Shown here: one piece after another, positions 39,937 through 52,277 of the stretch
How the letters are laid out: the number at the start of each line of letters is the position of its first letter
How positions within the stretch are numbered: position 1 is the stretch's first letter
NCBI GenBank assembly: GCA_920105625.2
Contig: CAKKTE020000266.1
Coordinates: 62,001 to 126,000 of the forward strand
Direction of reading: 5' to 3'
Source of the DNA: Clusia tigrina
Taxonomy: Eukaryota > Arthropoda > Insecta > Diptera > Clusiidae
DNA length: 64,000 nt
The notes under the pieces: generated by a model
Seen by the model: only the letters and a program-made list of their open reading frames with translations
The model's database searches: none
What the model was told of the DNA's origin: nothing
Translations under genes and position numbers: made by a program

Positions 39937-40683
39937 GTTGCAAACTTTGGTAGGTGTAGGACGAACCGTACATAGGTTAGGGCCATTTTAAATTTTATTA
40001 GTGTTTGATTTGGGACTCAAGGGTACCACAGCTATGAGCCATAACTTAAATTGATAAGAGGCTCGAGTACTTTATTGTCACAAAATTTCAAGGTTTTATG
40101 ACGCTCCAGTAACAAATTACAAACTTGGATAGGTGTAGGGCGAACCGTACAGAGGTTAGGGCCATTTTAAATTTTATTAATGTTTGATTTGGGATTTAAG
40201 GGTAGCATAGCTATGAGCGATAGCTTACATTGTTAAGAGGCTCGAGTCACAAAATTTCAAGGTTTTATGACGCTCCAGTAAAAAGTTACAAGGATTTGAA
40301 TGTTGCAAACTTTGATAGGTGTAGGACGAACCGTACAGAGGTTAGGGCCATTTGAAGTTTTATTAGTGTTTGATTTGGGACTCAAGGGTAGCATAGCTAT
40401 AACCGATAGCTTAAATTGATAAGAGGCTCGAGTCTCAAAATTCCAAGGTTTTATGACGCTCCAGTAAAAAGTTACAAGCATTTGAATGTTGCAAACTTTG
40501 ATAGGTATAGGACGCACCGTACAGAGGTTTGGGCCATTTGAAGTTTTAACAGTGTTTGATTTGGGACTCAAGGTTAGCATAGCTATAAGCGATAGCTTAA
40601 ATTGATAAGAGGCGCGAGTCCTTTATTTTCAGAAAATTTCAAGATTTTATGACTCTCCAGCAAAAAGATACAAGCATTTGAAT
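39937..40683 (+). repeat. 747 bp tandem repeat, copy 2
   Basis: This is the direct partner of the preceding unit, with a few substitutions (for example GTCTCAAAATTCC for GTCACAAAATTCC). It overlaps the start of the 1858 bp repeat, so two layers of duplication meet here. Confidence 0.86.
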
Positions 40684-42287
40684 GTTGCAAACTTTGGTAG
40701 GTGTAGGACCCACCGTATAGAAGCTAGGGCCAGTTGAAGTTTTATCAGTGTTTGATTTTGGACTCAAGGGCAGCATAGCTATGAGCGATAGCTTAAATTG
40801 AAAAGAGGCTCGAGTACTTTATTTTCACAAAATTTCAAGATTTTATGACGCTCCAATAACAAGTTACAAGCATTTGAATGTTGCAAACTTTGATAGGTGT
40901 AGGACGCACCGTAGAGAGGTTATGGCCATTTGATGTTTTAACAGTTATTGATTTGGGATTCAAGGGTATCATAGCTTTGAGCGATAGCTTAAATTGCTAA
41001 GAGGCTCGAGTACTTTATTGTCACAAAATTTCAAGATTTTATGACACTCCAGTAAAAAGTTACAAGCATTTGAATGTTGCAATCTTTGATAGGTTTAGGA
41101 CCCACCGTATAGAAGCTAGGGCCAGTTGAAGTTTTATCAGTGTTTGATTTTGGACTCAAGGGTAGCATAGCTATGAGCGATAAATTAAATTGAGAAGAGG
41201 CTCGAGTACTTTATTGTCACAAAATTTCAAGGTTTTATGACACTCCAGTAAAAAGTTACAAGCATTTGAATGTTGCAAACTTTAATAGGTGTAGGACGAA
41301 CCGTACAGAGGTTAGGGCCATTTGATGTTTTATCAGTGTTTGATTTGGGACTCAAGGGTAGCATAGCTTTGAGTGATAGCTTTAATTGGTAAGAGGCTCG
41401 AGTACTTTATTGTCACAAAATTTCAAGATTTTATGACACTCCAGTAAAAAGTTACAAGCATTTGAATGTTGCAAAGTTTGATAGGTGTAGGACGCACCGT
41501 ACAGAGGTTTGGGCCATTTGAAGTTTTATCAGTGTTTGATTTGGGACTCAAGGATAGGATAGCTATGAGCGATAGCTTAAATTGGTAAGAGGCTCGAGTA
41601 CTTTATTGTCGCAAAATTTCAAGGTTTTATGACGCTCCACTAAACAGTTACAAGCATTTGAATGTTGCAAACTTTGATTGGTGTAGGGCGCACCGTATAG
41701 AATATAGGGCCATTTGAAATGTTATCAGTGCTCCAGATGTTTTATGACGCTCCAAAAAAAGTTACAAGCATTTGAATGTTGGAAACTTTGATAGGTGGAG
41801 GGCGCACCGTATAGAAGATAGGGCCATTAGAAATGTTATGAGCGGTTGATTTGGGACTCAAGGGTAGCATAGCTATGAGCGATAACTTAAATTGATAAGA
41901 GATTCGAGTACTTTATTGTCACAAAATTTCAATGTTTTATGACTCTCCAGTAAAAAGTTACAAGGATCTGAATGTTGCAAACTTTGATAGGTGTAGGACG
42001 AACCGTACAGAGGTTAGGGCCATTTGAAGTTTTATTAGTGTTTGATTTGGGACTCAAGGGTAGCATAACTGTGAGCGATAGCTTAAATTGATAAGAGGCT
42101 CGAGTCACAAAATTTCAAGGTTTTATGACGCTCCAGTAAAAAGTTACAAGCATTTGAATGTTGCAAACTTTGATAGGTATAGGACGCACCGTACAGAGGT
42201 TTGGGCCATTTGAAGTTTTATCAGTGTTTGATTTGGGACTCAAGGATAGCATAGCTATGAGCGATAGCTTAAATTGGTAAGAGGCTC
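40430..42287 (+). repeat. 1.86 kb higher-order repeat, copy 1
   Basis: This repeats at an offset of 1858 bp. CTCCAGATGTTTTATG is at 41731 and 43589, and TTGCAATCTTTGATAGGTTTAG is at 41078 and 42936. It carries a strongly shortened monomer at about 41628-41738. Confidence 0.85.
41628..41738 (+). repeat. Truncated ~110 bp monomer
   Basis: Two successive TTATGACGCTCC starts are only about 110 bp apart. The body jumps from GTTATCAGTGCT to CCAGATGTTTTATGACG, so about 85 bp is missing, including the palindrome cluster and CTCGAG. The same broken monomer is found at about 43490-43596 and 47378-47490 as part of the copied block, so it was made once and then amplified. Confidence 0.85.
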
Positions 42288-44148
42288 GAGTCACAAAATT
42301 CCAAGGTTTTATGACGCTCCAGTAAAAAGTTACAAGCATTTGAATGTTGCAAACTTTGATAGGTATAGGACGCACCGTACAGAGGTTTGGGCCATTTGAA
42401 GTTTTAACAGTGTTTGATTTGGGACTCAAGGTTAGCATAGCTATGAGCGATAGCTTAAATTGATAAGAGGCGCGAGTCCTTTATTTTCAGAAAATTTCAA
42501 GATTTTATGACTCTCCAGCAAAAAGATACAAGCATTTGAATGTTGCAAACTTTGGTAGGTGTAGGACCCACCGTATAGAAGCTAGGGCCAGTTGAAGTTT
42601 TATCAGTGTTTGATTTTGGACTCAAGGGCAGCATAGCTATGAGCGATAGCTTAACTTGAAAAGAGGCTCGAGTACTTTATTTTCACAAAATTTCATGATT
42701 TTATGACGCTCCAATAACAAGTTACAAGCATTTGAATGTTGCAAACTTTGATAGGTGTAGGACGCACCGTAGAGAGGTTATGGCCATTTGATGTTTTAAC
42801 AGTTATTGATTTGGGATTCAAGGGTATCATAGCTTTGAGCGATAGCTTAATTTGCTAAGAGGCTCGAGTACTTTATTGTCACAAAATTTGAAGATTTTAT
42901 GACACTCCAGTAAAAAGTTACAAGCATTTGAATGTTGCAATCTTTGATAGGTTTAGGACCCACCGTATAGAAGCTAGGGCCAGTTGAAGTTTGATCATTG
43001 TTTGATTTTGGACTCAAGGGTAGCATAGCTATGAGCGATAACTTAAATTGAGAAGAGGCTCGAGTACTTTATTGTCACAAAATTTCAAGGTTTTATGACA
43101 CTCCAGTAAAAAGTTACAAGCATTTGAATGTTGCAAACTTTGATAGGTGTAGGACGAACCGTACAGAGGTTAGGGCCATTTGATGTTTTATCAGTGTTTG
43201 ATTTGGGACTCAAGGGTAGCATAGCTTTGAGCGATAGCTTAAATTGGTAAGAGGCTCGAGTACTTTATTGTCACAAAATTTCAAGATTTTATGACACTCC
43301 AGTAAAAAGTTACAAGCATTTGAATGTTGCAAAGTTTGATAGGTGTAGGACGCACCGTACAGAGGTTAGGGCCATTTGAAGTTTTATCAGTGTTTGATTT
43401 GGGACTCAAGGGTAGCATAGCTATGAGCGATAGCTTAAATTGGTAAGAGGCTCGAGTACTTTATTGTCGCAAAATTTCAAGGTTTTATGACGCTCCACTA
43501 AACAGTTACAAGCATTTGAATGTTGCAAACTTTGATTGGTGTAGGGCGCACCGTATAGAATATAGCGCCATTTGAAATGTTATCAGTGCTCCAGATGTTT
43601 TATGACGCTCCAAAAAAAGTTACAAGCATTTGAATGTTGCAAACTTTGATAGGTGGAGGGCGCACCGTATAGAAGATAGGGCCATTAGAAATGTTATGAG
43701 CGGTTGATTTGGGACTCTAGGGTAGCATAGCTATGAGCGATAACTTAAATTGATAAGAGATTCGAGTACTTTATTGTCACAAAATTTCAATGTTTTATGA
43801 CTCTCCAGTAAAAAGTTACAAGGATTTGAATGTTGCAAACTTTGATAGGTGTAGGACGAACCGTACAGAGGTTAGGGCCATTTGAAGTTTTATTAGTGTT
43901 TGATTTGGGACTCAAGGGTAGCATAACTGTGAGCGATAGCTTAAATTGATAAGCGGCTCGAGTCACAAAATTTCAAGGTTTTATGACGCTCCAGTAAAAA
44001 GTTACAAGCATTTGAATGTTGCAAACTTTGATAGGTATAGGACGCACCGTACAGAGGTTTGGGCCATTTGAAGTTTTATCAGTGTTTGATTTGGGACTCA
44101 AGGATAGCATAGCTATGAGCGATAGCTTAAATTGGTAAGAGGCTCGAG
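42288..44148 (+). repeat. 1.86 kb higher-order repeat, copy 2
   Basis: This is the tandem partner of 40430-42287. It diverges near 44149, where CTCGAGTACTTTATTGTCAC replaces the deleted form CTCGAGTCAC. A few substitutions separate the copies, such as GATCATTG against TATCAGTG near 42993. Confidence 0.85.
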
Positions 44149-46181
44149 TACTTTATTGTCACAAAATTACAAGATTTTATGACACTTTAGTAAAAAGTTA
44201 CAAGCATTTGAATCTTGTAAACTTTGATAGGTATAGGGCGCACTGTATAGAAGTTAGGGCCATTTGAAGTTTTATCAGTGTTTGATTTGGGACTCAATGG
44301 TAGCATAGCTATGAGCGATAGCTTAAATTTACAAGACGCGCGAGTACTTAATTGTCACAAAATTTCAAGGCTTTATGACGCTCCGGTAAAAAGTTACAAG
44401 CATTTGAATGTTGCAAACTTTGATAGGTATAGGACGCACCGTGCAGAGGTTAGGGCCGTTTGAAGTTGTTTGATTTGGGACTCAAGGGTAGCATAGCTAT
44501 GAGCGATAGCTTAAATTGTTAAGTGGCTCGAGTCCTTTATTTTCAGAAAATGATACAAGCATTTGAAAGTTGGAAACTTTGATAGGTTTAGGACCCACCG
44601 TATAGAAGCTAGGGCCAGTTGAAGTTTTATCAGTGTTTGATTTGGGACTCAAGGGTAGCATAGCTTTGAGCGATAGCTTTAATTGGTAAGAGGCTTGAGT
44701 ACTTTATTGTCACAAAATTTCAAGATTTTATGACACTCCAGTAAAAAGTTACAAGCATTTGAATGTTGCAATCTTTGATAGGGTTAGGACCCACCGTATA
44801 GAAGCTAGGGCCAGTTGAAGTTTTATCAGTGTTTGATTTTGGACTCAAGGGTAGCATAGCTATGAGCGATAACTTAAATTGAGAAGAGGCTCGAGTACTT
44901 TATTGTCACAAAATTTCAAGGTTTTATGACACTCCAGTAAAAAGTTACAAGCATTTGAATGTTGCAAACTTTGATAGGTATAGGACGCACCGTACAGAGG
45001 TTTGGGCCATTTGAAGTTTTAACAGTGTTTGATTTGGGACTCAAGGTTAGCATAGCTATGAGCGATAGCTTAAATTGATAAGAGGCGCGAGTCCTTTATT
45101 TTCAGAAAATTTCAAGATTTTATGATGCTCCAGTAAAAAGATACAAGCATTTGAATGTTGCAAACTTTGATAGGTGTAGGACCCACCGTATAGAAGCTAG
45201 GGCCAGTTGAAGTTTTATCAGTGTTTGATTTTAGGCGCAAGGGTAGCATAGGTATGAGCGATAGCTTAAATTGAGAAGAGGCTCGAGTACTTTATTTTCA
45301 CAAAATTTCAAGGTTTTATGACGCTCCGGTAAAAAGTTACAAGCATTTGAATGTTGCAAACTTTGATAGGTATAGGACGCACTGTGCAGAGGTTAGGGCT
45401 GTTTGAAGTTGTTTGATTTGGGACTCAAGGGTAGCATAGCTATGAGCGATAGCTTAAATTGTTAAGAAGCTCGAGTCCTTTCTTTTCAGAAAAGGATACA
45501 AGCATTTGAATGTTGCGAACTTTGATAGGTGTAGGACCCACCGTATAGAAACTAGCGCCAGTTGAAGTTTTATCAGTGTTTGATTTTAGGCGCAAGGGTA
45601 GCATAGCTATGAGCGATAGCTTAAATTGTTAAGAGGCTCGAGTCCCTTATTTTCAGAAAAGGATACAAGCATTTGAAAGTTGCAGAATTTGATAGGTTTA
45701 GGACCCACAATATAGAAGCTAGGGCCAGTTGAAGTTTTATCGGTGTTTGATTTTGGACTCAAGCGTAGCATAGCTATGAACGATAACTTAAATTAATAAG
45801 AGGCTCGAGTACTTTATTGTCACCAAATTTCAAGATGTTATGACGCTCCAGTAAAAAGTTAAAAGCATTTCAATGTTGCAAACTTTGGTAGGTGTAGGAC
45901 GAACCGTACATAGGGTAGGGCCATTTTAAATTTTATTAGTGTTTGATTTGGGACTCAAGGGTACCACAGCTATGAGCCATAACTTAAATTGATAAGAGGC
46001 TCGAGTACTTTATTGTCACAAAATTTCAAGGTTTTATGACGCTCCAGTAACAAATTACAAACTTTGATAGGTGTAGGGCGAACCGTACAGAGGTTAGGGC
46101 CATTTTAAATTTTATTAATGTTTGATTTGGGATTTAAGGGTAGCATAGCTATGAGCGATAGCTTACATTGTTAAGAGGCTC
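44149..46181 (+). repeat. Satellite segment with pieces of several repeat blocks
   Basis: This mixed run includes ACAAGACGCGCGAG (44331, again at 48029), a GCACTGTGCAGAGG monomer (45380) shared with 28043, 30152 and 35073, the GTACCACAGC monomer (45962) shared with the 747 bp unit, and short monomers near 45490 and 45660. It thus joins markers from blocks up to 17 kb away. Confidence 0.75.
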
Positions 46182-48025
46182 GAGTCACAAAATTTCAAGG
46201 TTTTATGACGCTCCAGTAAAAAGTTACAAGCATTTGAATGTTGCAAACTTTGATAGGTATAGGACGCACCGTACAGAGGTTTGGGCCATTTGAAGTTTTA
46301 ACAGTGTTCGATTTGGGACTCAAGGTTAGCATAGCTATGAGCGATAGCTTAAATTGATAAGAGGCGCGAATCCTTTATTTTCAGAAAATTTCAAGATTTT
46401 ATGACTCTCCAGCAAAAAGATACAAGCATTTGAATGTTGCAAACTTTGGTAGGTGTAGGACCCACCGTATAGAAGCTAGGGCCAGTTGAAGTTTTATCAG
46501 TGTTTGATTTTGGACTCAAGGGCAGCATAGCTATGAGCGATAGCTTAAATTGAAAAGAGGCTCGAGTACTTTATTTTCACAAAATTTCAAGATTTTATGA
46601 CGCTCCAATAACAAGTTACAAGCATTTGAATGTGGCAAACTTTGATAAGTGTAGGACGCACCGTAGAGAGGTTATGGCCATTTGATGTTTTAACAGTTAT
46701 TGATTTGGGATTCAAGGGTATCATAGCTTTGAGCGATAGCTTAAATTGCTAAGAGGCTCGAGTACTTTATTGTCACAAAATTTCAAGATTTTATGACACT
46801 CCAGTAAAAAGTTACAAGCATTTGAATGTTGCAAACTTTGATAGGTTTAGGACCCACCGTATAGAAGCTAGGGCCAGTTGAAGTTTTATCAGTGTTTGAT
46901 TTTGGACTCAAGGGTAGCATAGCTATGAGCGATAACTTAAATTGAGAAGAGGCTCGAGTACTTTATTGTCACAAAACTTCAAGGTTTTATGACACTCCAG
47001 TAAAAAGTTACAAGCATTTGAATGTTGCAAACTTTGATAGGTGTAGGACGAACCGTACAGAGGTTAGGGCCATTTGATGTTTTATCAGTGTTTGATTTGG
47101 TACTCAAGGGTAGCATAGCTTTGAGCGATAGCTTAAATTGGTAAGAGGCTCGAGTACTTTATTGTCACAAAATTTCAAGATTTTATGACACTCCAGTAAA
47201 AAGTTACAAGCATTTGAATGTTGCAAAGTTTGATAGGTGTAGGACGCACCGTACAGAGGTTAGGGCCATTTGAAGTTTTATCAGTGTTTGATTTGGGACT
47301 CAAGGGTAGCATAGCTATGAGCGATAGCTTAAATTGGTAAGAGGCTCGAGTACTTTATTGTCGCAAAATTTCAAGGTTTTATGACGCTCCAGTAAAAAGT
47401 TACAAGCATTTGAATGTTGCAAACTTTGATTAGTGTAGGGCGCACCGTATAGAATATAGGGCCATTTGAAATGTTATCAGTGCTCCAGATGTTTTATGAC
47501 GCTCCAAAAAAAGTTACAAGCATTTGAATGTTGCAAACTTTGATAGGTGGAGGGCGCACCGTATAGAAGATAGGGCCATTAGAAATGTTATGAGCGGTTG
47601 ATTTGGGACTCAAGGGTAGCATAGCTATGAGCGATAACTTAAATTGATAAGAGATTCGAGTACTTTATTGTCACAAAATTTCAATGTTTTATGACGCTCC
47701 AGTAAAAAGTTAAAAGCATTTGAATGTTGCAAACTTTGATAGGTGTAGGACGAACCGTACAGAGGTTAGGGCCATTTGAAGTTTTATTAGTGTTTGATTT
47801 GGGACTCAAGGGTAGCATAACTGTGAGCGATAGCTTAAATTGATAAGAGGCTCGAGTCACAAAATTTCAAGGTTTTATGACGCTCCAGTAAAAAGTTACA
47901 AGCATTTGAATGTTGCAAACTTTGATAGGTATAGGACGCACCGTACAGAGGTTTGCGCCATTTGAAGTTTTATCAGTGTTTGATTTAGGACTCAAGGATA
48001 GCATAGCTATGAGCGATAGCTTAAA
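46182..48025 (+). repeat. 1.86 kb higher-order repeat, third copy
   Basis: This matches 42288-44131 at an offset of 3894 bp, with the CTCCAGATGTT junction at 47483. The copy is separated from the first two by about 2 kb of other satellite, so it is part of a larger unit of about 3.9 kb that starts near 42288. Confidence 0.82.
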
Positions 48026-49378
48026 TTTACAAGACGCGCGAGTACTTAATTGTCACAAAATTTCAAGGTTTTATGACGCTCCGGTAAAAAGTTACAAGCA
48101 TTTGAATGTTGCAAACTTTGATAGGTATAGGACGCACCGAGCAGAGGTTAGGGCCGTTTGAAGTTGTTTGATTTGGGACTCAAGGGTAGCATAGCTATGA
48201 GCGATAGCTTAAATTGTTAAGTGGCTCGAGTCCTTTATTTTCAGAAAATGATACAAGCATTTGAATGTTGGAAACTTTGATAGGTTTAGGACCCACCGTA
48301 TAGAAGCTAGGGCCAGTTGAAGTTTTATCAGTGTTTGATTTGGGACTCAATGGTAGCATAGCTTTGAGCGATTGCTTAAATTGATAAGAGGCGCGAGTAC
48401 TTAATTGTCACAAAAGTTCAAGGTTTTATGACGCTCCGGTAAAAAGTTACAAGCATTTGAATGTTGTAAACTTTGATAGGTATAGGGCGCACTGTATAGA
48501 AGTTAGGGCCATGTGAAGTTTTATCAGTGTCTGATTTGATACTCAAGGGTAGCATAGCTATGAGCGATAGCTTAAATTGATAAGAGGCTCGAGTACTTTA
48601 TTGTCACAAAATTTCAAGGTTTTATGCCGCTCCAGTAAAAAGTTACAAGCATTTTAATGTTGCAAACTTTGATAGGTATAGGACGCACCGTATAGAAAAT
48701 AGGGCCATTTGAAATTTTATCAGTGTTTGATTTGGGACTCAGGGGTAGCATAGCTATGAGCGAAAGCTTAAATTGCTCGAGTACTTTATTGTCACAAAAT
48801 TTCAAGGTTTTGTGACACTCCAGGAAAAATTTACAAGCATTTGAATGCTGCAAACTTTGATAGGTGTAGGGCGCACCGTATAGAAGATAGGGCAATTTGA
48901 AATGTTATCAGTTTTTCATTTGGGACTCAAGGGCAGCATAGCTATGAACGATAACTTAAATTAATAAGAGGCTCGAGTACTTTATTGTCACAAAATTTCA
49001 AGATTTTATGACGCTCCAGTTAAAAGTTACAAGCATTTCAATGTTGCAAACTTTGATAGGTGTAGGACGAACCGTACAGAGGTTAGGGCCATTCTAAATT
49101 TTATTAGTGTTTGATTTGGGACTCAAGGGTACCACAGCTATGAGCCATAGCTTAAATTGTTAAGAGGCTCGAGTACTTTATTGTCACAAAATTTCAAGGT
49201 TTTATGACGCTCCAGTAAAAAGTTAATAGTATTTGAATGTTGCAAACTTTGATAGGTAAAGGCCGCACCGTACAGAGGTTAGGGCCATTTGAAGTTTTAT
49301 CAGTGTTTGATTTCGGATTCAAGGGTAGCATAGCTATGAGTGATAGCTTAAATGGGTAAGAGGCTCGAGTACTTTATT
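48026..49378 (+). repeat. Mixed satellite monomers
   Basis: About seven monomers are present here. The first part, 48026-48340, repeats 44328-44640 with the ACAAGACGCGCGAG and GTGGCTCGAGTCC forms. One monomer near 48770 has lost the GATAAGAGG stretch (AAATTGCTCGAGTAC). An antisense frame is open at 48614-48895 because of such shortening. Confidence 0.74.
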
Positions 49379-50340
49379 GTCACAAAATTTCAAGATTTTA
49401 TGGCACTCCAGTAAAATTTTACAAGCATTTGAATGTTGCAAACTTTGATAGGTATAGGACGCACCGTACAGAGGTTAGGGCCATTTGAAGTTTTATCAAT
49501 GTTTGATTGTCATTCAGGGGTAGCATAGTTATGAGCGAAACCTTAAATTGATAAGAGGCTCCAGTACTTTATTGTCACAAAATTTCAAGGTTTTGTGACG
49601 CTCCAGTAAAAAGTTACAAGCATTTCAATGTTGCAAACTTTGATAGGTGTAGGACGCACCGTACAGAGGTTAGGGCCATTTGAAATTTTTTCAGTGTTTG
49701 ATTTGTTATTCAGGGGTAGCATAGCTATGAGCGAAAGCTTAAATTGATAAGAAGGTCCACTACTATATTGTCACAAAATTTCAAGGTTTTATGACGCTCC
49801 AGTAAAAAATTACAAACTTTGATAGGTGTAGGACGAACCGTACAGAGGTTAGGGCCATTTTAAATTTTATTAATGTTTGATTTGGGATTTAAGGGTAGCA
49901 TAGCTATGAGCGACAGCTTAAATTGTTAAGAGGCTCGAGTCCTTTATTTTCAGGAAATTTCAAGATTTTATGACGCTCCAGCAAAAAGATACAAGCATTT
50001 GAATGTTGCAAACTTTGGTAGGTGTAGGACCCACCGTATAGAAGCTAGGGCCAGTTGAAGTTTTATCAGTGTTTGATTTTGGACTCAAGGGCAGCATAGG
50101 TATGAGCGATAGCTTAAATTGAAAAGAGGCTCGAGTACTTTATTTTCACAAAATTTCAAGATTTTATGACGCTCCAGTAACAAGTTACAAGCATTTGAAT
50201 GTTGCAAACTTTGATAGGTGTAGGACGCACCGTAGAGAGGTTATGGCCATTTGATGTTTTAACAGTGTTTGATTTGGGATTCAAGGGTAGCATAGCTTTG
50301 AGCGATAGCTTAAATTGCTAAGAGGCTCGAGTACTTTATT
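49379..50340 (+). repeat. 962 bp tandem repeat, copy 1 (5 monomers)
   Basis: The marker GAAGGTCCACTACTATATTG is at 49751 and 50713, an offset of 962 bp. The unit also has the GTTATTCAGGGGTAGC class and a 17 bp deletion monomer (AAATTACAAAC near 49806). Confidence 0.82.
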
Positions 50341-51302
50341 GTCACACAATTTCAAGGTTTTATGACACTCCAGTAAAAAGTTACACCATTTGAATGTTGC
50401 TAACTTTGATAGGTATAGGACGCACCGTACAGAGGTTAGGGCCATTTGAAGTTTTATCAGTGTTTGATTTGTTATTCAGGGGTAGCATAGCTATGAGCGA
50501 AAGATTAAATTGATAAGAGGCTCCAGTACTTTATTGTCACAAAATTTCAAGGTTTTGTGACGCTCCAGTAAAAAGTTACAAGCATTTCAATGTTGCAAAC
50601 TTTGATAGGTGTAGGACGCACCGTACAGAGGTTAGGGCCATTTGAAATTTTTTCAGTGTTTGATTTGTTATTCAGGGGTAGCATAGCTATGAGTGAAAGC
50701 TTAAATTGATAAGAAGGTCCACTACTATATTGTCACAAAATTTCAAGGTTTTATGACGCTCCAGAAAAAAATTACAAACTTGGATAGGTGTAGGACGAAC
50801 GGTACAGAGGTTAGGGCCATTTTAAATTTTATTAATGTTTGATTTGGGATTTAAGGGTAGCATAGCTATGAGCGATAGCTTAATTTGTTAAGAGGCTCGA
50901 GTCCTTTATTTTCAGAAAATTTCAAGATTTTATGACGCTCCAGCAAAAAGATACAAGCATTTGAATGTTGCAAACTTTGGTAGGTGTAGGACCCACCGTA
51001 TAGAAGTTAGGGCCAGTTGAAGTTTTATCAGTGTTTGATTTTGGACTCAAGGGCAGCATAGCTATAAGGGATAGCTTAAATTGAAAAGAGGCGCGAGTAC
51101 TTTATTTTCACAAAATTTCAAGATTTTATGACGCTCCAGTAACAAGTTACAAGCATTTGAATGTTGCAAACTTTGATAGGTGTAGGACGCACCGTAGAGA
51201 GGTTAGGGGAATTTGATGTTTTAACAGTGTTTGATTTGGGATTCAAGGGTAGCATAGCTTTGAGCGATAGCTTAAATTGCTAAGAGGCTCGAGTACTTTA
51301 TT
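50341..51302 (+). repeat. 962 bp tandem repeat, copy 2
   Basis: This is the partner of 49379-50340, with the same monomer order. Small differences include TTACACCATTTG near 50381 and TTAGGGGAATTTGATG near 51203. It runs directly into the 3.88 kb pair. Confidence 0.82.
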
Positions 51303-52265
51303 GTCACAAAATTTCAAGATTTTATGACACTCCAGTAAAAAGTTACAAGCATTTGAATGTTGCAATCTTTGATAGGTGTAGGGCGCACCGTATAGAAGTT
51401 AGGGCCATTTGAAGTTTTATCAGTGTTTGATTTGGGACTCAAGGGTAGCGTAGCTTTGAGCGATAACTTAAATTGAGAAGAGGCTCGAGTACTTTATTGT
51501 CACAAAATTTCAAGGTTTTGTGACGCTCCAGAAAAAAGTTACAAGCATTTGAATATTGCAAACTTTGATAGGTATAGGACGCACCGTACAGAGGTTAGGG
51601 CCATTTGAAGTTTTATCAGTGTTTGATTTGGGACTCAAGGGTAGCATAGCTATGAGCGATAACTTAAATTGATAAGAGGTTCGAGTAATTTATTGTCACA
51701 AAATTTCAAGGTTTTATGACGCTCCAGTAAAAAGTTACAAGCATTTGAATGTTGCAAACTTTGATAGGTGTAGGACGAACCGTACAGAGGTTAGGGCCAT
51801 TTTAAATTTTATTAGTGTTTGATTTGGGACTCAAGGGTACCACAGCTCTGAGCCATAGTCTAAATTATAAGAGGCTCGAGTACTTTATTGTCACAAAATT
51901 TCAAGATTTTATGGCACTCCAGAAAAATTTTACAAGAATTTGAATGTTGCAAACTTTGATAGGTATAGGACGCACCGTACAGAGGTTAGGGCCATTTGAA
52001 GTTTTATCACTGTTTGATTTGTTATTCGGGGGTAGCATAGCTATGAGCGAAAGCTTAAATTGATAAGCGGCTCCAGTACTTGATTGTCACAAAATTTCAA
52101 GGTTTTGTGACGCTCCAGCAAAAAGTTACAAGCATTTCAATGTTGCAAACTTTGATAGGTGTAGGACGCACCGTACAGAGGTTAGGGCCATTTGAAATTT
52201 TATCAGTGTTTGAGTTGTTATTCAGGGGTAGCATAGCTATGAGCGAAAGCTTAAATTGATAAGAG

Positions 52266-52277
52266 GCCTATATAGGC
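52266..52277. other. 12 bp palindrome GCCTATATAGGC
   Basis: This perfect palindrome stands where a normal monomer has the CTCGAG site and the stretch up to GTCAC. Comparison with the GGTCCACTACTATATTGTCAC-like form at 49753 suggests it arose by a small deletion and base changes. It contains TATATA, but nothing nearby supports a promoter. Confidence 0.85.

Noticed and set aside
41700..41760. Possible foreign insertion at the CTCCAGATGTT sequence
   Set aside because: Both sides are normal monomer pieces, and the oddity is a deletion join. No target-site duplication or inserted sequence is visible.
39510..42438. Antisense open frames of 107 codons at 39510-39833, 40257-40580 and 42115-42438
   Set aside because: They are translations of the satellite. 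They stay open only where shortened monomers keep the frame, repeat the same peptide segment, lack any recognised domain, and have no start context, codon bias or neighbouring gene.
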